Source: Thermoprotei archaeon
GTDB lineage: Archaea > Thermoproteota > Thermoprotei > Thermoproteales > B15-G16
Direction: 5' to 3'
DNA length: 64,000 nt
Assembly: GCA_003649205.1 (NCBI GenBank)
Contig: QMRC01000003.1
Location: 227,429 to 291,428, forward strand
Positions 1 to 8,623 of this stretch are shown piece after piece. The notes under the pieces are model-generated. The model worked only from the letters and a program-made list of their open reading frames with translations, did not search any database and had not been told where the DNA came from. Each line of letters begins with the position of its first letter. Position 1 is the stretch's first letter. The position numbers were made by a program, and so were the translations under genes.

Positions 1-183
1 TGGAAACACATCAGAGTCAATATAACCAATCTCCTCCATATTCAAATTCCTAATCAATTGCATCACTGCTATGGCACCAACAAGACCAACATCAGGTAGA
101 CCCAGCACGAATAGTGAGTCTTGAGGAACATCTTTGTAGAGCTTGACCTCAACAGATACACCACTCACGACCTCACTACTCAT
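1..183 (-). CDS. PAC2 / proteasome-assembly-chaperone family protein, N-terminal fragment
   Basis: The reading frame starts at the ATG complementary to 181-183 and runs off the left edge, so only about 61 residues are visible. The segment LFVLGLPDVGLVGAIAV is typical of the N-terminal strand-loop-helix of archaeal PAC2 (DUF75) proteins, homologues of proteasome assembly chaperones. The family assists 20S proteasome assembly in the cytosol; that role is family knowledge. Family assignment rests on this motif alone, and the catalytic or binding C-terminal part is outside the window. Confidence 0.6.
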   Translation of the reverse strand, partial: MSSEVVSGVSVEVKLYKDVPQDSLFVLGLPDVGLVGAIAVMQLIRNLNMEEIGYIDSDVFP

Positions 184-274
184 CTCGACACCTGTTGTGT
201 AGTAGCCTCAGAAGTAAAAAAGCTTTAAAGAGGTACTAATCTACATTAACTTAGGAATCCTCGGTGAGGACTAC

Positions 275-547
275 ATGTTAAGTAGTGATAGAGAAGTTGT
301 CTGTAAATTGGTTCTCGACGTCTTAAAACCACATAACCCCTCAATAGTTGACCTAGCAAAGAGCATACTGAAGGTAGCTGGGGTTAAGCACGTGAGGATA
401 TCTGTACAGGAAGTTGACGTAAACACTGAAACCGTCAAGATAGTGGTTGAAGGTGAAGGATTTGACTTTGAGAAACTAAAGAAAGTTATCGAGAATTTAG
501 GTGCGGTTATCCACAGCATAGACGAGGTAGTTATACGCAAAGTGTAA
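275..547 (+). CDS. DUF211 family protein
   Basis: A 90-residue protein matching the DUF211 pattern along its whole length: the N-terminal LVLDVLKPHNPSIVDLAK and the C-terminal ENLGAVIHSIDEVV are the family hallmarks. Members are small ferredoxin-fold-like proteins common in archaea with no established reaction. A TTTAAA box about 50 nt upstream could serve as its promoter. It is divergent from the PAC2-like gene. Function unknown; family assignment is firm. Confidence 0.85.
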   Translation: MLSSDREVVCKLVLDVLKPHNPSIVDLAKSILKVAGVKHVRISVQEVDVNTETVKIVVEGEGFDFEKLKKVIENLGAVIHSIDEVVIRKV

Positions 548-594
548 TCTTCATCAATCTGTGCGAGAGTCCTACATCACTCAATCAGCTAACA

Positions 595-948
595 CTACTG
601 TGATAACTTAACCTCGTAAATGAGTTCTCCTCTATCATTTAATCTCTTAACTAACTTACCTTCCTTCTCAAGCTTTGAAATTACTGTGAACACCTTACTC
701 AGTGGTATTCTCCTTGTTTTAGCCCAATCGATTAAGTCCTTCTTCGTAACTCTCTTAAATCTTGTCAAGAACGAAGCAACAAGCTCCTCCTCGCTTGCTG
801 TTACGGTTGTGTGTATGGTTGTTAAGGTTGGTGCTGTGGTTGTTTTTTCCTCAACTACTTTAGTTGGCTTCTCTTCAGATTCCTCGACAAAGGATAGGAT
901 ACTCAATCCCTTACTCTCTTCACTCTTTCTTCTCCTCCTCTTACTCAT
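595..948 (-). CDS. Hypothetical protein with C-terminal winged-helix-like domain
   Basis: 117 residues. The first 50 are charged and low in complexity (SKRRRRK, then Glu/Lys/Thr-rich), probably disordered. Residues about 52-117 (ASFLTRFKRVTKKDLIDWA ... LVKRLNDRGELIYEVKL) have the helix-turn-helix-plus-wing pattern of a winged helix. The start ATG overlaps the stop of the upstream zinc-binding protein by 4 nt (ATGA), so the two are translationally coupled. A nucleic-acid-binding role is inference; I recognise no named family. Confidence 0.6.
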   Translation of the reverse strand: MSKRRRRKSEESKGLSILSFVEESEEKPTKVVEEKTTTAPTLTTIHTTVTASEEELVASFLTRFKRVTKKDLIDWAKTRRIPLSKVFTVISKLEKEGKLVKRLNDRGELIYEVKLSQ

Positions 949-1607
949 GCTCGATCACTACTTCTTTCAGGCTCAAAAACCTTAATATCCCTTACTTTCT
1001 CCATGAGCAGAGTAAGCACCTCTACACCTCTCATCCTAGTACCACAGAGATTACACACTATGTAGTAGTCTCTAACTGGACACTCGTATATGTATGAGGG
1101 TCTCCAAGTACGAGATACGTAGTAGTGCTCAATAACGTTACCACACTTGGGACAGGGTAGACCGTAGTGAGCTTGTGTAAGTAATTCGTTGTCCCTAACA
1201 ACCTCAAGCATGTACTTCGTAGTCACTGTGTATATTATCTTCTCAAAAGATGCTTCAACCCTAGTATCGTAGACACTAAGACCATAGACATCTACCTGAT
1301 ACCTAAGTCCATACCATCTCTCAGCTCTCTCAAAGCTAGTCTGAACCTCGTACACGACAATACTCGGTATCCTACACAAGATTATCACTGAGGTACCTCT
1401 ACCTTCATCAATACATAGCTTCTCAGCTAAGAACCTAGGATCGTGCCAAAACTCATCATTATTGAGTAGCCATAACCTAACACAGTGTGATCCAATAGAG
1501 ACATCATACACATCTAGATCGAGTTGAGTAACTTTTGTAGTGAAGTACTTAGCAAGATTGAGTACTCTATCGAGAACCTTCCTGTAGACAACTTCGAGCG
1601 CTGACAA
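945..1607 (-). CDS. Hypothetical protein with C-terminal zinc-ribbon-like cysteines
   Basis: 220 residues, first gene of a two-gene minus-strand unit overlapping the next by 4 nt. The C-terminal third has CPKC near residue 152 and CNLC near residue 187, spaced like the knuckles of a zinc ribbon, with another Cys (YECPVRD) between them. The N-terminal part is mixed alpha/beta with no motif I recognise. A partner role with the winged-helix protein is suggested only by the coupling. Function unknown. Confidence 0.6.
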   Translation of the reverse strand: MSALEVVYRKVLDRVLNLAKYFTTKVTQLDLDVYDVSIGSHCVRLWLLNNDEFWHDPRFLAEKLCIDEGRGTSVIILCRIPSIVVYEVQTSFERAERWYGLRYQVDVYGLSVYDTRVEASFEKIIYTVTTKYMLEVVRDNELLTQAHYGLPCPKCGNVIEHYYVSRTWRPSYIYECPVRDYYIVCNLCGTRMRGVEVLTLLMEKVRDIKVFEPERSSDRA

Positions 1608-1697
1608 GATAGCTGTACCTCCTACTATTATACCTATAACTTAACAAAACATTGACTTAACCTTACCCATTTACTAAGTCAGAGTTGGGTCAAGAAC

Positions 1698-1922
1698 ATG
1701 GTTGAAAATAGTTCCTGTCCTTACTACTGTGAGACACGTGATGGAAGGAGATGCATCTTCCTATCACCGGAGGAGTGGAGAATTAGGCATGAGAAGCTAC
1801 TTAATTACTGTAGGAACGGAGGTAAGGGATGTTGCATCCTCGCTAGAGTACTACCACTACTAGATAGCTTTAGAAGGTATGGAGCAGGTAACCAGAATAC
1901 TCTAGTTGAGAGCATTTGCTAA
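1698..1922 (+). CDS. Small cysteine-rich protein
   Basis: 74 residues with seven or more cysteines: CPYYC near the start, C at residue 19, then YCRNGGKGCC and a final Cys. The CxxxC and CC spacing suggests a small metal-binding (zinc or iron-sulfur) fold. The ATG start sits downstream of the A/T-rich region shared with the divergent gene at 1607. Not a family I can name. Length is consistent with a real small archaeal gene rather than a shadow of another. Confidence 0.5.
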   Translation: MVENSSCPYYCETRDGRRCIFLSPEEWRIRHEKLLNYCRNGGKGCCILARVLPLLDSFRRYGAGNQNTLVESIC

Positions 1923-1983
1923 TACTTTAATACCTAGTAAACAAGTCTAAGTCACAAGTAGGGAATTACTTGGGTGAAATGCT

Positions 1984-2688
1984 GTGTCACTAGGTATTAG
2001 AGGACTGCTAATGGACGTCAATGTTGTGCTTGACTACAGTGAGTATGTCAATAACATAGCTAGTATGCTGAAGAGAGAGTACCCAATTAGAGAGGACACG
2101 GAATCCATAGCGAAGAAGTTGAGGAATGAAATCGAGAGAAGGTATGTAAATGCTATAGCAAGGGGTCAGTTTAGAAATATGAAGGAGATAATTCGAGATA
2201 GTGTACGAAGACTACTTGAGGAAAATAATATTGTCATTGGTCCTACAGAACTCGGTTTCCTAGCCGATTCAGCTATGACCTGCATGATAAATGCCGCAAA
2301 ACCCTATCAGGATTCAGAGGAGGCATTAGCTAAGTTGAGACAGAGAGGTATGTCATTGTGCATAGTGACTAATCTTGATGGTGACGTAGCTAGGAAGATG
2401 CTGATATCCTCAGGGCTATTCAAGTACTTTATAGGTGTTGTTAGTGCTGACGTTACTGGAGTACCTAAACCAAATAGAAAGATATTCCAGGTTGCTCTCA
2501 AGAAAATGAGGTGTAAACCCACTCAAGTACTGGTCGTGGGTACAAGTTGGGAAGATATCTTAGGCGGTAAGACAGCAGGCATAAAGACAATACTCCTAAC
2601 ACGTGGAAGAGATATACAGACATCAGTTGCACCGGACCTAACACTAAACAACCTAAGTGATCTACTGAAGATACTAGGTATCGTGTAG
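1984..2688 (+). CDS. HAD-superfamily hydrolase-like protein with altered acidic motifs
   Basis: 234 residues, GTG start. The four HAD motifs can be placed: motif I DVNVVLDYS (residues 11-19), motif II IVTNLDGD (near 120), motif III Lys in GVPKPNRKIF (near 160), motif IV VVGTSWEDILGGKTAG (near 185). In active HAD phosphatases motif I is DxD and motif IV starts with GD; here the second Asp is Asn and GD is GT, although Glu-Asp follows. It may therefore have changed chemistry or a binding role. The cap lies between motifs I and II (about residues 20-110). Confidence 0.75.
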   Translation: MSLGIRGLLMDVNVVLDYSEYVNNIASMLKREYPIREDTESIAKKLRNEIERRYVNAIARGQFRNMKEIIRDSVRRLLEENNIVIGPTELGFLADSAMTCMINAAKPYQDSEEALAKLRQRGMSLCIVTNLDGDVARKMLISSGLFKYFIGVVSADVTGVPKPNRKIFQVALKKMRCKPTQVLVVGTSWEDILGGKTAGIKTILLTRGRDIQTSVAPDLTLNNLSDLLKILGIV

Positions 2689-2704
2689 TAGAGGTAGCAG
2701 TGCT

Positions 2705-3178
2705 TCAGTGACCACCCTTAGCCCTAGCTGCTTCGTGTCTCTTCTTCAGCATCCTCTCCTTGTACTTCTTCTTCCACTTCCACTTATGTGTCTCATGTAG
2801 TCCAACGCTGTAGAGACCTCTCATCCTGTACCCTGCTGGTGTACAGCCTCTGAAGACTCTCCCTCTCTTCCTCTTAATCTTAATCACCTTCGGTAATGTT
2901 GGTTGTGGTGGTACAATCTCACCCTTCTTAACTTTCTCTAACCACTCTCTTAGTCGCTCAATGTTTTCCTGATACACTGTCTTCCTTCTCTCATCGACGT
3001 ATATACCGAGTAATCTAGCTTCACGAACTGTTAGTCCAAGAGCTTCTATCTCGCCGATGGAGTATCCTCTACCTACCTTGTACATTCTCGGTGGTACTCC
3101 ACCAAATGTAATTAACCTAGGTACCTTAACTATTGGTGGTGGAGGTGGTTCAACTCTAGGTTGCTGTATCTGGCTCAT
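2705..3178 (-). CDS. rpl13e: Large-subunit ribosomal protein L13e (eL13)
   Basis: 157 residues. The central region [20 protein letters not shown] followed by [11 protein letters not shown] is the characteristic L13e signature of crenarchaeal and eukaryotic ribosomes. The Lys/Arg-rich C-terminus (residues 100-157) suits rRNA binding. The Pro-rich N-terminus ([10 protein letters not shown]) is a short extension. It binds 23S rRNA in the 50S subunit. It is the last gene of a minus-strand run with the small helix-turn-helix and AbrB-type genes upstream. L13e is absent from many Euryarchaeota, which supports a Thermoproteota host. Confidence 0.9.
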   Translation of the reverse strand: MSQIQQPRVEPPPPPIVKVPRLITFGGVPPRMYKVGRGYSIGEIEALGLTVREARLLGIYVDERRKTVYQENIERLREWLEKVKKGEIVPPQPTLPKVIKIKRKRGRVFRGCTPAGYRMRGLYSVGLHETHKWKWKKKYKERMLKKRHEAARAKGGH

Positions 3179-3213
3179 AGCTTCACCTTATACCACACCA
3201 CTAGTCAGATCTT

Positions 3214-3471
3214 TTAAGTATTGCCTACATCCCTTCTCCGTACAACCCATAGACCTCTCACATTCACTAACTCCAGAAATCCTAGTTGTTCGAGTTCCTG
3301 AATTACAGCTTCAAATACGTCCTCTGTTACCTTAACTTCGTCTTCGACTAGTTGTCTAACCATGTCATAGAGCATGTTCTTCGGTATAGAATCATTGTGT
3401 TCAAGTAAGATGAATTCGATAGCTCTTTTAACTAATCTGTAGCATAGTAGGTAGTTTGTGAAGTCTCTCAT
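3214..3471 (-). CDS. Hypothetical small winged-helix-like protein
   Basis: 85 residues. The pattern IPKNMLYDMVRQLVEDE, then DVFEAVIQELEQLGFLELVN and LWVVRRRDV resembles a winged helix with its wing at the C-terminus. The ATG lies immediately after the stop of the AbrB-type gene upstream (zero spacing), so the two are very probably one transcript. It may regulate, or partner with, the AbrB-type protein; that is inference. Confidence 0.5.
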   Translation of the reverse strand: MRDFTNYLLCYRLVKRAIEFILLEHNDSIPKNMLYDMVRQLVEDEVKVTEDVFEAVIQELEQLGFLELVNVRGLWVVRRRDVGNT

Positions 3472-3663
3472 CTACCTACCCAAACTTCCTTCATTCTTAA
3501 CCTCTCTAACTCTTAATTTAGCAACTGGTCTCAGCACTAGTACGTGGTCATCTGCTCTGTACTCTATCTGCATCACTGTACCAGGCTTTAGCTTCAGTGC
3601 GTTTCTGATCACAGCAGGTACCTTGATAGAGAAGTCTTTCTTAACGACTACGTACTCTCTCAC
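3472..3663 (-). CDS. AbrB/SpoVT-type swapped-hairpin DNA-binding protein
   Basis: 63 residues. Residues 1-47 (VVVKKDFSIKVPAVIRNALKLKPG then MQIEYRADDHVLVLRP) match the AbrB/MazE-like fold: a beta strand, the VPAVIR helix, the LKPG turn and a closing beta strand. Such proteins are dimeric DNA-binding regulators or antitoxins. It leads the small operon with the adjacent 85-residue gene. Upstream, the A/T-rich segment 3690-3700 read on the minus strand contains AAATAAA and could be the TATA box. No toxin is obvious nearby. Confidence 0.75.
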   Translation of the reverse strand: MREYVVVKKDFSIKVPAVIRNALKLKPGTVMQIEYRADDHVLVLRPVAKLRVREVKNEGSLGR

Positions 3664-3721
3664 TCACAGCACCTCGTTGTTGTAAAAGAGAAAAGTTTAT
3701 TTAACGGGGTCATAAACCTGC

Positions 3722-4234
3722 TCATTCTCTAAGCAAGTGAGTATACTTAATCAACGTGTCATATGTATCCAGTACCGACTCGGGGATCACCTTAGTACCA
3801 GCTATCACAGGCATGAAGTTTGTATCACCATTCCACCTAGGTACTATGTGTATGTGTACATGCCCTTCAAATCCTGCACCTGCAACTCTACCTATGTTGA
3901 TACCTATGTTAAATCCATCAGGTCTATACACCTCACGAAGCATCTTCAAACAACGTTTTGTAAGTACCATGAGCTCTGTAAGCTCTTCATCACTTAGCTG
4001 CTCAAGTGAGGGTACATGCCTATAGGGAGCAATCATCAGATGACCTGTATTGTAGGGAAATAGATTAAGCATTACAAGGCAGTACTTTGCACGAAAAAGC
4101 ACTAGGTTTTCTCTCTCCTTACCTACTTCATCGCGAGCCTTACAGAATATACACTCCTCAGTGGGTTTCCTAATTGCAGCGTATTTGACATATCTCATTC
4201 TCCAAGGAGCCCAGAGGAGGTCTAATGCTCTCAA
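3722..4234 (-). CDS. HIT-family hydrolase/transferase (Ap4A phosphorylase-like)
   Basis: 170 residues. CIFC near residue 29 starts the zinc-binding part found in many HIT proteins of this length, and HVHIHIVPRW (near residue 124) is the histidine-triad active site; the middle His acts as nucleophile on nucleoside phosphates. The N-terminal LWAPWRMRYV is typical of archaeal and actinobacterial HIT proteins resembling Ap4A phosphorylase. It lies 10 nt downstream of TFB on the same strand, so probably one operon. Exact substrate cannot be told from sequence. Confidence 0.85.
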   Translation of the reverse strand: MRALDLLWAPWRMRYVKYAAIRKPTEECIFCKARDEVGKERENLVLFRAKYCLVMLNLFPYNTGHLMIAPYRHVPSLEQLSDEELTELMVLTKRCLKMLREVYRPDGFNIGINIGRVAGAGFEGHVHIHIVPRWNGDTNFMPVIAGTKVIPESVLDTYDTLIKYTHLLRE

Positions 4235-4244
4235 GTACGTAGCC

Positions 4245-5219
4245 TCACTTCATCGGTATCTTAATGTCTAGTTCCTTAGCCAATTCCTTATACCTATTCC
4301 TAACTGTCACCTCAGTAACTCTTGCTGCCTGTGCAATTTCTTTCTGCGTTCTCACTTCTCCAAGGAGGAGTGATGCAATGTAGATTGCTGCTGCAGCTAA
4401 TCCCGCTGGATCCTTACCTGCAGTTAACCCTCTCTTTTTGGCCTCCTTAAGTATCTCAATAGCCTTCCTGACGCACATACCACTAAGCTTTAGTTGTTCA
4501 GCTATCCTAGGTACGTAGTCTATTGGATCTGCTAGTGGTACTCTGAGGTTTATCTCCCTAAGCAATAGTCTGTAGCACCTAGCTACATCCTTTCTACCGG
4601 ACTTCGTGTATCTAGCTATCTCGTCTAGTGTTCTTGGTATCTTGTACATTCTACAGGCTGCGTAGATAGCTGCTGCCATTATTGACTCAATAGACCTACC
4701 TCTAACCAGTCCCTTCTCAAGAGCTTGCCTGTATATGTCTAGTGCCTGATCCATTACGTGTCTCGGTAATCCTAGCTGCGAACCAATTCTCTGAAGCTCA
4801 TTAACTGCCTGTGCTAGATTTCTCTCAATGGATGTCTGCATCCTAATTCTGATCTGCCACTTCCTCCATCTCAAGCTCTCTAGCTTTCTCTTGAGACTTA
4901 GCTCCCTACCTGTGTAGTCCTTACCCTTCCAATCTATCATCGTAACTAAGCTATCTGGTGTCAATCTAGTTAGTGGTGAACCAACTCTACTCCTCTTCTC
5001 CCTCTCTTCTGGTGTAAATGCTCTCCACTCTGGTCCTCTATCAACTATCCTCTCAGTGAATACGTAACCACATACCTCACAAATTATCTCTCCTCTTTGG
5101 TAATCTTGAACAAACCTTGTACTACCACAGATTGGGCACCTAACCTCTTCAGTAATTTCACTACTTACGTTCTCCTTCCTACGTTCCAAACCCCTACCAG
5201 AAGTAATTTCGGTGCTCAT
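4245..5219 (-). CDS. tfb: Transcription initiation factor TFB
   Basis: 324 residues, the usual length for TFB. An N-terminal zinc ribbon (CPICGSTRF near 28, CEVCGYV near 48) is followed by the B-reader/linker DRGPEWRAF and two cyclin folds (about 120-215 and 220-310); [12 protein letters not shown] and [11 protein letters not shown] are the repeat signatures. It bridges TBP on the TATA/BRE promoter to RNA polymerase. A short acidic N-terminal tail precedes the ribbon. It is the first gene of a TFB-HIT pair. No second TFB is in the window. Confidence 0.95.
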   Translation of the reverse strand: MSTEITSGRGLERRKENVSSEITEEVRCPICGSTRFVQDYQRGEIICEVCGYVFTERIVDRGPEWRAFTPEEREKRSRVGSPLTRLTPDSLVTMIDWKGKDYTGRELSLKRKLESLRWRKWQIRIRMQTSIERNLAQAVNELQRIGSQLGLPRHVMDQALDIYRQALEKGLVRGRSIESIMAAAIYAACRMYKIPRTLDEIARYTKSGRKDVARCYRLLLREINLRVPLADPIDYVPRIAEQLKLSGMCVRKAIEILKEAKKRGLTAGKDPAGLAAAAIYIASLLLGEVRTQKEIAQAARVTEVTVRNRYKELAKELDIKIPMK

Positions 5220-5312
5220 AATTCGTAACCTTTATTAACCCTTAACCACGCTCCCCTAGTTCTACCCCCTAATAAACCTTACTATTTCTTAACTGAATGC
5301 CTCACAGCAGAT

Positions 5313-6290
5313 CTACTTACAACTCTTCACGATATTATGTAGTTTCACTAGAATCCATGGGACAAGTAGTTCTGGTGAACTTCCCTCTAGAACTCTATAG
5401 TGAAATTCACCACAGAGATCAGCTAGCTTTGGTTTTATGTACTCAGGAACGTTTAATTTGATTAGTTCTCTGTGAAGTAGCTTAGCTAGGTCAACGCCAC
5501 TAATGCCATGCTCAGTCATTAAGTTGAGTAGCTTTATCGCTGCTTCACCTACCTTACCTTCCACAGCTAATTGGATTACGTTTCTCAAGTCTTTAGCACT
5601 GATCCTGCCTACGACACGGTATACTGTAGCTTCGTCAACTACTCTCGTAAGTGCAGCTGCTGCTTGAAGTAGATTTATTGCTTTTCTCATGTCTCCACCA
5701 GTGATGTCCCAAATTGCTTCAAGAGCTTCATCAGTTATTTGAAAACCTTCGCACTTAGCTATGTACCTTAGTCTTTCGAAGACAGCATCCTTTGGTAGTG
5801 GTGAGAATCTGAAGACAGCACACCTAGATTGAATTGGCTCTATTATTCCAGATAGGTAGTTCGCTATGAGACAGAACCTAGTAGTTCTCGAGTGTTCCTC
5901 CATGATTCTTCTAAGTGCTTGCTGAGCTTCAGACGTCATGTTGTCAGCCTCATCTAGTATCACCATCTTGAACGGTACATCGGGTACTGTAGACATCATC
6001 CTAGCAAATTCCTTAACCTTCTCACGGATCATAGCTATACCTCTCTCATCAGATGCGTTGAGCTCTAAAACATTCTCCTCTACCTTATCTCCATACAGTT
6101 CATACGCTAGACATAGTGCAGCAGTTGTCTTACCACAACCTGGAGGACCTACGAATAGTAAGTGGGGCATTGACTTAGCCTTGACAAATTCCTTAAGTCT
6201 CTCAACAACATCTCTCTGATCAACCATCTCATCAAGTCTCTTAGGCCTATACTTCTCTACCCATAACTCACCAAACCTTACTCTACTCAA
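5313..6290 (-). CDS. rfcS: Replication factor C small subunit (clamp loader)
   Basis: 325 residues, standard RfcS length. LWVEKYRPKRLDEMVDQ at the N-terminus, Walker A GPPGCGKTT (near 48), Walker B LDEAD (near 113), the RFC box with SRC arginine finger (IQSRCAVF near 155) and a C-terminal collar helix domain are all intact. With RfcL it loads PCNA during DNA replication. RfcL is not in the window. The start ATG follows directly after an A/T-rich gap; the next gene upstream is DUF2153. Confidence 0.95.
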   Translation of the reverse strand: MSRVRFGELWVEKYRPKRLDEMVDQRDVVERLKEFVKAKSMPHLLFVGPPGCGKTTAALCLAYELYGDKVEENVLELNASDERGIAMIREKVKEFARMMSTVPDVPFKMVILDEADNMTSEAQQALRRIMEEHSRTTRFCLIANYLSGIIEPIQSRCAVFRFSPLPKDAVFERLRYIAKCEGFQITDEALEAIWDITGGDMRKAINLLQAAAALTRVVDEATVYRVVGRISAKDLRNVIQLAVEGKVGEAAIKLLNLMTEHGISGVDLAKLLHRELIKLNVPEYIKPKLADLCGEFHYRVLEGSSPELLVPWILVKLHNIVKSCK

Positions 6291-6343
6291 AAATAATCAC
6301 CTCAGGAACTCCATCAATAAAGTACGTAGAGGGAGTTAACAAG

Positions 6344-6757
6344 TTATATCCTATACCTTGATTCTCTAGATGTCTCTCCTCTCTCCTCTTCCTCCTCTTC
6401 AAAGAGAGGGTGAAGTTCTTCCCTACTCTCAAGCAACTTAACTAGGTGATTTCTGTACTCATTAACGTGCTCAATACTTAGGTCGAGAATCTTCAGCATT
6501 ATATTGGACAACCTCTCTTGAACCTCCTTAACAACTTCAAGCGGCATGGGACCTACGATGAATGGTGATTGAAGCCAAGTCTCAAATCCCTTGATAGTCT
6601 TAAGCATTCTACTGCAGACATACCTTATGGTGAGAATTAGGTCCAATCTATCACACTTATCTAGCTTACTCCTATACCTCCTAATAAATTCAAGAACTCT
6701 CTTCTGATCTTCAACCCAAACATCTAGATTCCTGAGGAAGGTCTCAACATCTCTCAT
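6344..6757 (-). CDS. DUF2153 family protein
   Basis: 137 residues, mostly helical. The pattern LDVWVEDQKRVLEFIRRY, then DRLDLILTIRYVCSRMLKT and FETWLQSPFIVGPMP matches DUF2153, a family known in Thermoproteota without an assigned function. The C-terminus is a highly acidic tail (FEEEEEERGE). It lies upstream of rfcS in the same orientation with a 53-nt gap. Family assignment is from memory of the motif order, so moderately firm. Confidence 0.7.
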   Translation of the reverse strand: MRDVETFLRNLDVWVEDQKRVLEFIRRYRSKLDKCDRLDLILTIRYVCSRMLKTIKGFETWLQSPFIVGPMPLEVVKEVQERLSNIMLKILDLSIEHVNEYRNHLVKLLESREELHPLFEEEEEERGETSRESRYRI

Positions 6758-6804
6758 ACTACATCACCAAATTACTTGCAGTAACAACTACCTCCTACTC
6801 ACTT

Positions 6805-7857
6805 TTATCCCTTCCGTGTACCTACCTCAGCAAGTACCTTAACAAAGAAGAATCCAGATAGTACGAGTGGTGTATAGTAGGTTATGATTCTCCACCAAAC
6901 TAGAAGTGAACCAACTACCTCCCTACCTAACCACATGGAGTAGAGGACTACGAAGCTTATATCAAAGAGACCGCTACCACCGGGTAGTATTGGTATGGCG
7001 AGCACTGCATGTAGTAGTACTTGGAGACAGGTATTTAGTATGAAGTCGAAGCTAGGGTCCAGTCCAGATATTAGGAAGTAGGCAACTGTGAAGAGATTTA
7101 TCCAGTGAGCAATTGTCAATACCATCAAGATAGTTAGTACTTTTGCGCCGCACTGGAGTAGGCTTCTTAAGCTCTTGCACCAGCTATCTAGCTCGAGTTC
7201 TACTTTACTCATGACTTTCTGTATGTCGTTATTGTTGAGTCTATTCTTCAGTACCTGTGTATTAGCTACTTTCTCAGCTAGTTTCCTCACTACTCCTATG
7301 ATTTTATGCATTGTTTTCTCATTGAGTAGTCTATACACAGTTAGGTAGAGGAGTGCTGTAGGTGTAACAAAGACGAGGAGTGTGAGTAGCATGAAGAAGC
7401 TACTGATACTGAAAAACGACCTCAGGTACGTGAAAGCTAGTAGCGATAGTATGCATAGTCCTGTGGTGTCTAGGATTATCTCCCACATAGCTACTGTCAC
7501 TGCTTCTCCATAGCTGATACCCCCATACCTTGAGTAGAGATACACTCTGAGTGGTTCACCACCGAAGTATGTTGGTGTTATTAGTGATAGGTATAGGGAT
7601 GATAGATTGACTTTGAGCGCGTTGAGAAGTGTGATATGTGATCCCAAGGTCTTTACTAGGATTCTTGCTCTTAAAGCTATTAGTATCCAGTGTGTGAGCA
7701 GTGCCATGTACGCTAGTATTAGGTAGCTAATGCTTAGCTTAGGTACGTGAGAGAGATCAATTATTCCAAGATGCCAAAGCACTATTACCGTAATTACGTT
7801 CACTGTGATACCTATGACCAGACCTAGCACTCTCTCTCGTCTGAGTACTAACTTCAT
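6805..7857 (-). CDS. Flippase-like / lysylphosphatidylglycerol-synthase-type membrane protein
   Basis: About 350 residues with roughly eight membrane helices. The region LLNALKVNLSSLYLSLITP followed by YFGGEPLRVYLYSRYG, and LLHAVLAIPILPGGSGLFD near the C-terminus, are the signature of the UPF0104/AglD-like family. Family members act in lipid or lipid-linked sugar handling. I prefer the ATG at 7857 because AAGGAGAG lies six nt before it and a minus-strand TATA-like box (TCTTATACC, about 7892-7900) would start transcription near 7870; an in-frame ATG at 7875 also exists. Divergent from trkA. Confidence 0.8.
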   Translation of the reverse strand: MKLVLRRERVLGLVIGITVNVITVIVLWHLGIIDLSHVPKLSISYLILAYMALLTHWILIALRARILVKTLGSHITLLNALKVNLSSLYLSLITPTYFGGEPLRVYLYSRYGGISYGEAVTVAMWEIILDTTGLCILSLLAFTYLRSFFSISSFFMLLTLLVFVTPTALLYLTVYRLLNEKTMHKIIGVVRKLAEKVANTQVLKNRLNNNDIQKVMSKVELELDSWCKSLRSLLQCGAKVLTILMVLTIAHWINLFTVAYFLISGLDPSFDFILNTCLQVLLHAVLAIPILPGGSGLFDISFVVLYSMWLGREVVGSLLVWWRIITYYTPLVLSGFFFVKVLAEVGTRKG

Positions 7858-7904
7858 GAGCATCTCTCCTTTCAACTCGTCGTAGTTATGAGGTATAAGA
7901 AAAA

Positions 7905-7912
7905 AGTTTAAA
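7905..7912 (+). promoter_or_regulatory. TATA box for the trkA-mscS pair
   Basis: AGTTTAAA preceded by an A-run (BRE-like purines) lies about 45 nt before the trkA ATG; transcription would begin near 7935. The minus strand of the same gap carries a second TATA-like box for the membrane protein, so this 77-nt gap is a divergent promoter. Inferred from archaeal promoter spacing. Confidence 0.5.
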
Positions 7913-7952
7913 GTACAGGTATTGAGGTGCTTCTGGGTAAGGGACTTTAGTC

Positions 7953-8609
7953 ATGAATATCTTAATTGTTGGAGCCAATGAGATAACGGCTGAGCTAGCC
8001 AAGAAGCTAGCTCAGAAAGGTCATTCCGTTATCCTGGTTGGTAGAGATGCTAGCATATGTGAAGAGGTTGCTGCTACTTCTGATGTATTGGTAGTTACAG
8101 GTGACTACACGGATTTGGATTTTCTTGAGCGTCAGGGTATAGAGTTTAAGCGTATGGATGTCGTTGTCATAGCTACTGGTAGTGATGAAGTAAACCTGAT
8201 GTTATCTGTCATAGCTAAGAACTTGGGGGCAGATAGGGTTATTACCTTGGTCAATAATGAGAAGATTGAGAGAATACTCATGAGGTTAGGTATTGAGTGT
8301 CTCGGTTTTTCCAAGACTATTGCCGCACTCTTAGAGGCACGTGTAGAAGGTAGGAGAACTGTTACTGAGCTTCTTGAAGCAATGGGCTCAGACTATAGGT
8401 TGGTTGCTCTTCAGATTGAGGAGGATGACACTAGCGTTGGTAAGAGATTGAGTGAGTTACCTCTACCATCCATGAGTAGGATATTGGCTGTTTTTGATGG
8501 TGAAAAGCTCGTTCTCCCTGATCAGGATATCACGATTAAGCCTGGCTCTGTAATCATAGCTCTAGTACATAAGGACCATGTCAAGCAGTTTAGGGAGACG
8601 TTTAAGTAG
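7953..8609 (+). CDS. trkA: TrkA-type K+ channel/transport regulatory protein (RCK)
   Basis: 218 residues. TrkA-N Rossmann domain at 1-125 (ILIVGANEITAELAKKLA, with G-x-G altered to G-A-N, and VVTGDYTDLDFLE) and TrkA-C domain at 135-218 (LVALQIEEDDTSVGKRLSEL). Such subunits bind NAD(H) or ADP/ATP and gate K+ uptake on the cytosolic side. The membrane TrkH/G partner is not adjacent; instead an MscS-type channel follows after 14 nt, suggesting a joint role in ion balance and osmotic stress. Confidence 0.85.
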   Translation: MNILIVGANEITAELAKKLAQKGHSVILVGRDASICEEVAATSDVLVVTGDYTDLDFLERQGIEFKRMDVVVIATGSDEVNLMLSVIAKNLGADRVITLVNNEKIERILMRLGIECLGFSKTIAALLEARVEGRRTVTELLEAMGSDYRLVALQIEEDDTSVGKRLSELPLPSMSRILAVFDGEKLVLPDQDITIKPGSVIIALVHKDHVKQFRETFK

Positions 8610-8623
8610 GTAGAGGGTTTTGG

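Noticed and set aside
545..600. Minus-strand GTGATGT and TTGATGA near CTGA/CAGA motifs
   Set aside because: The boxes are in the wrong order and no complete C-D'-C'-D set can be built.
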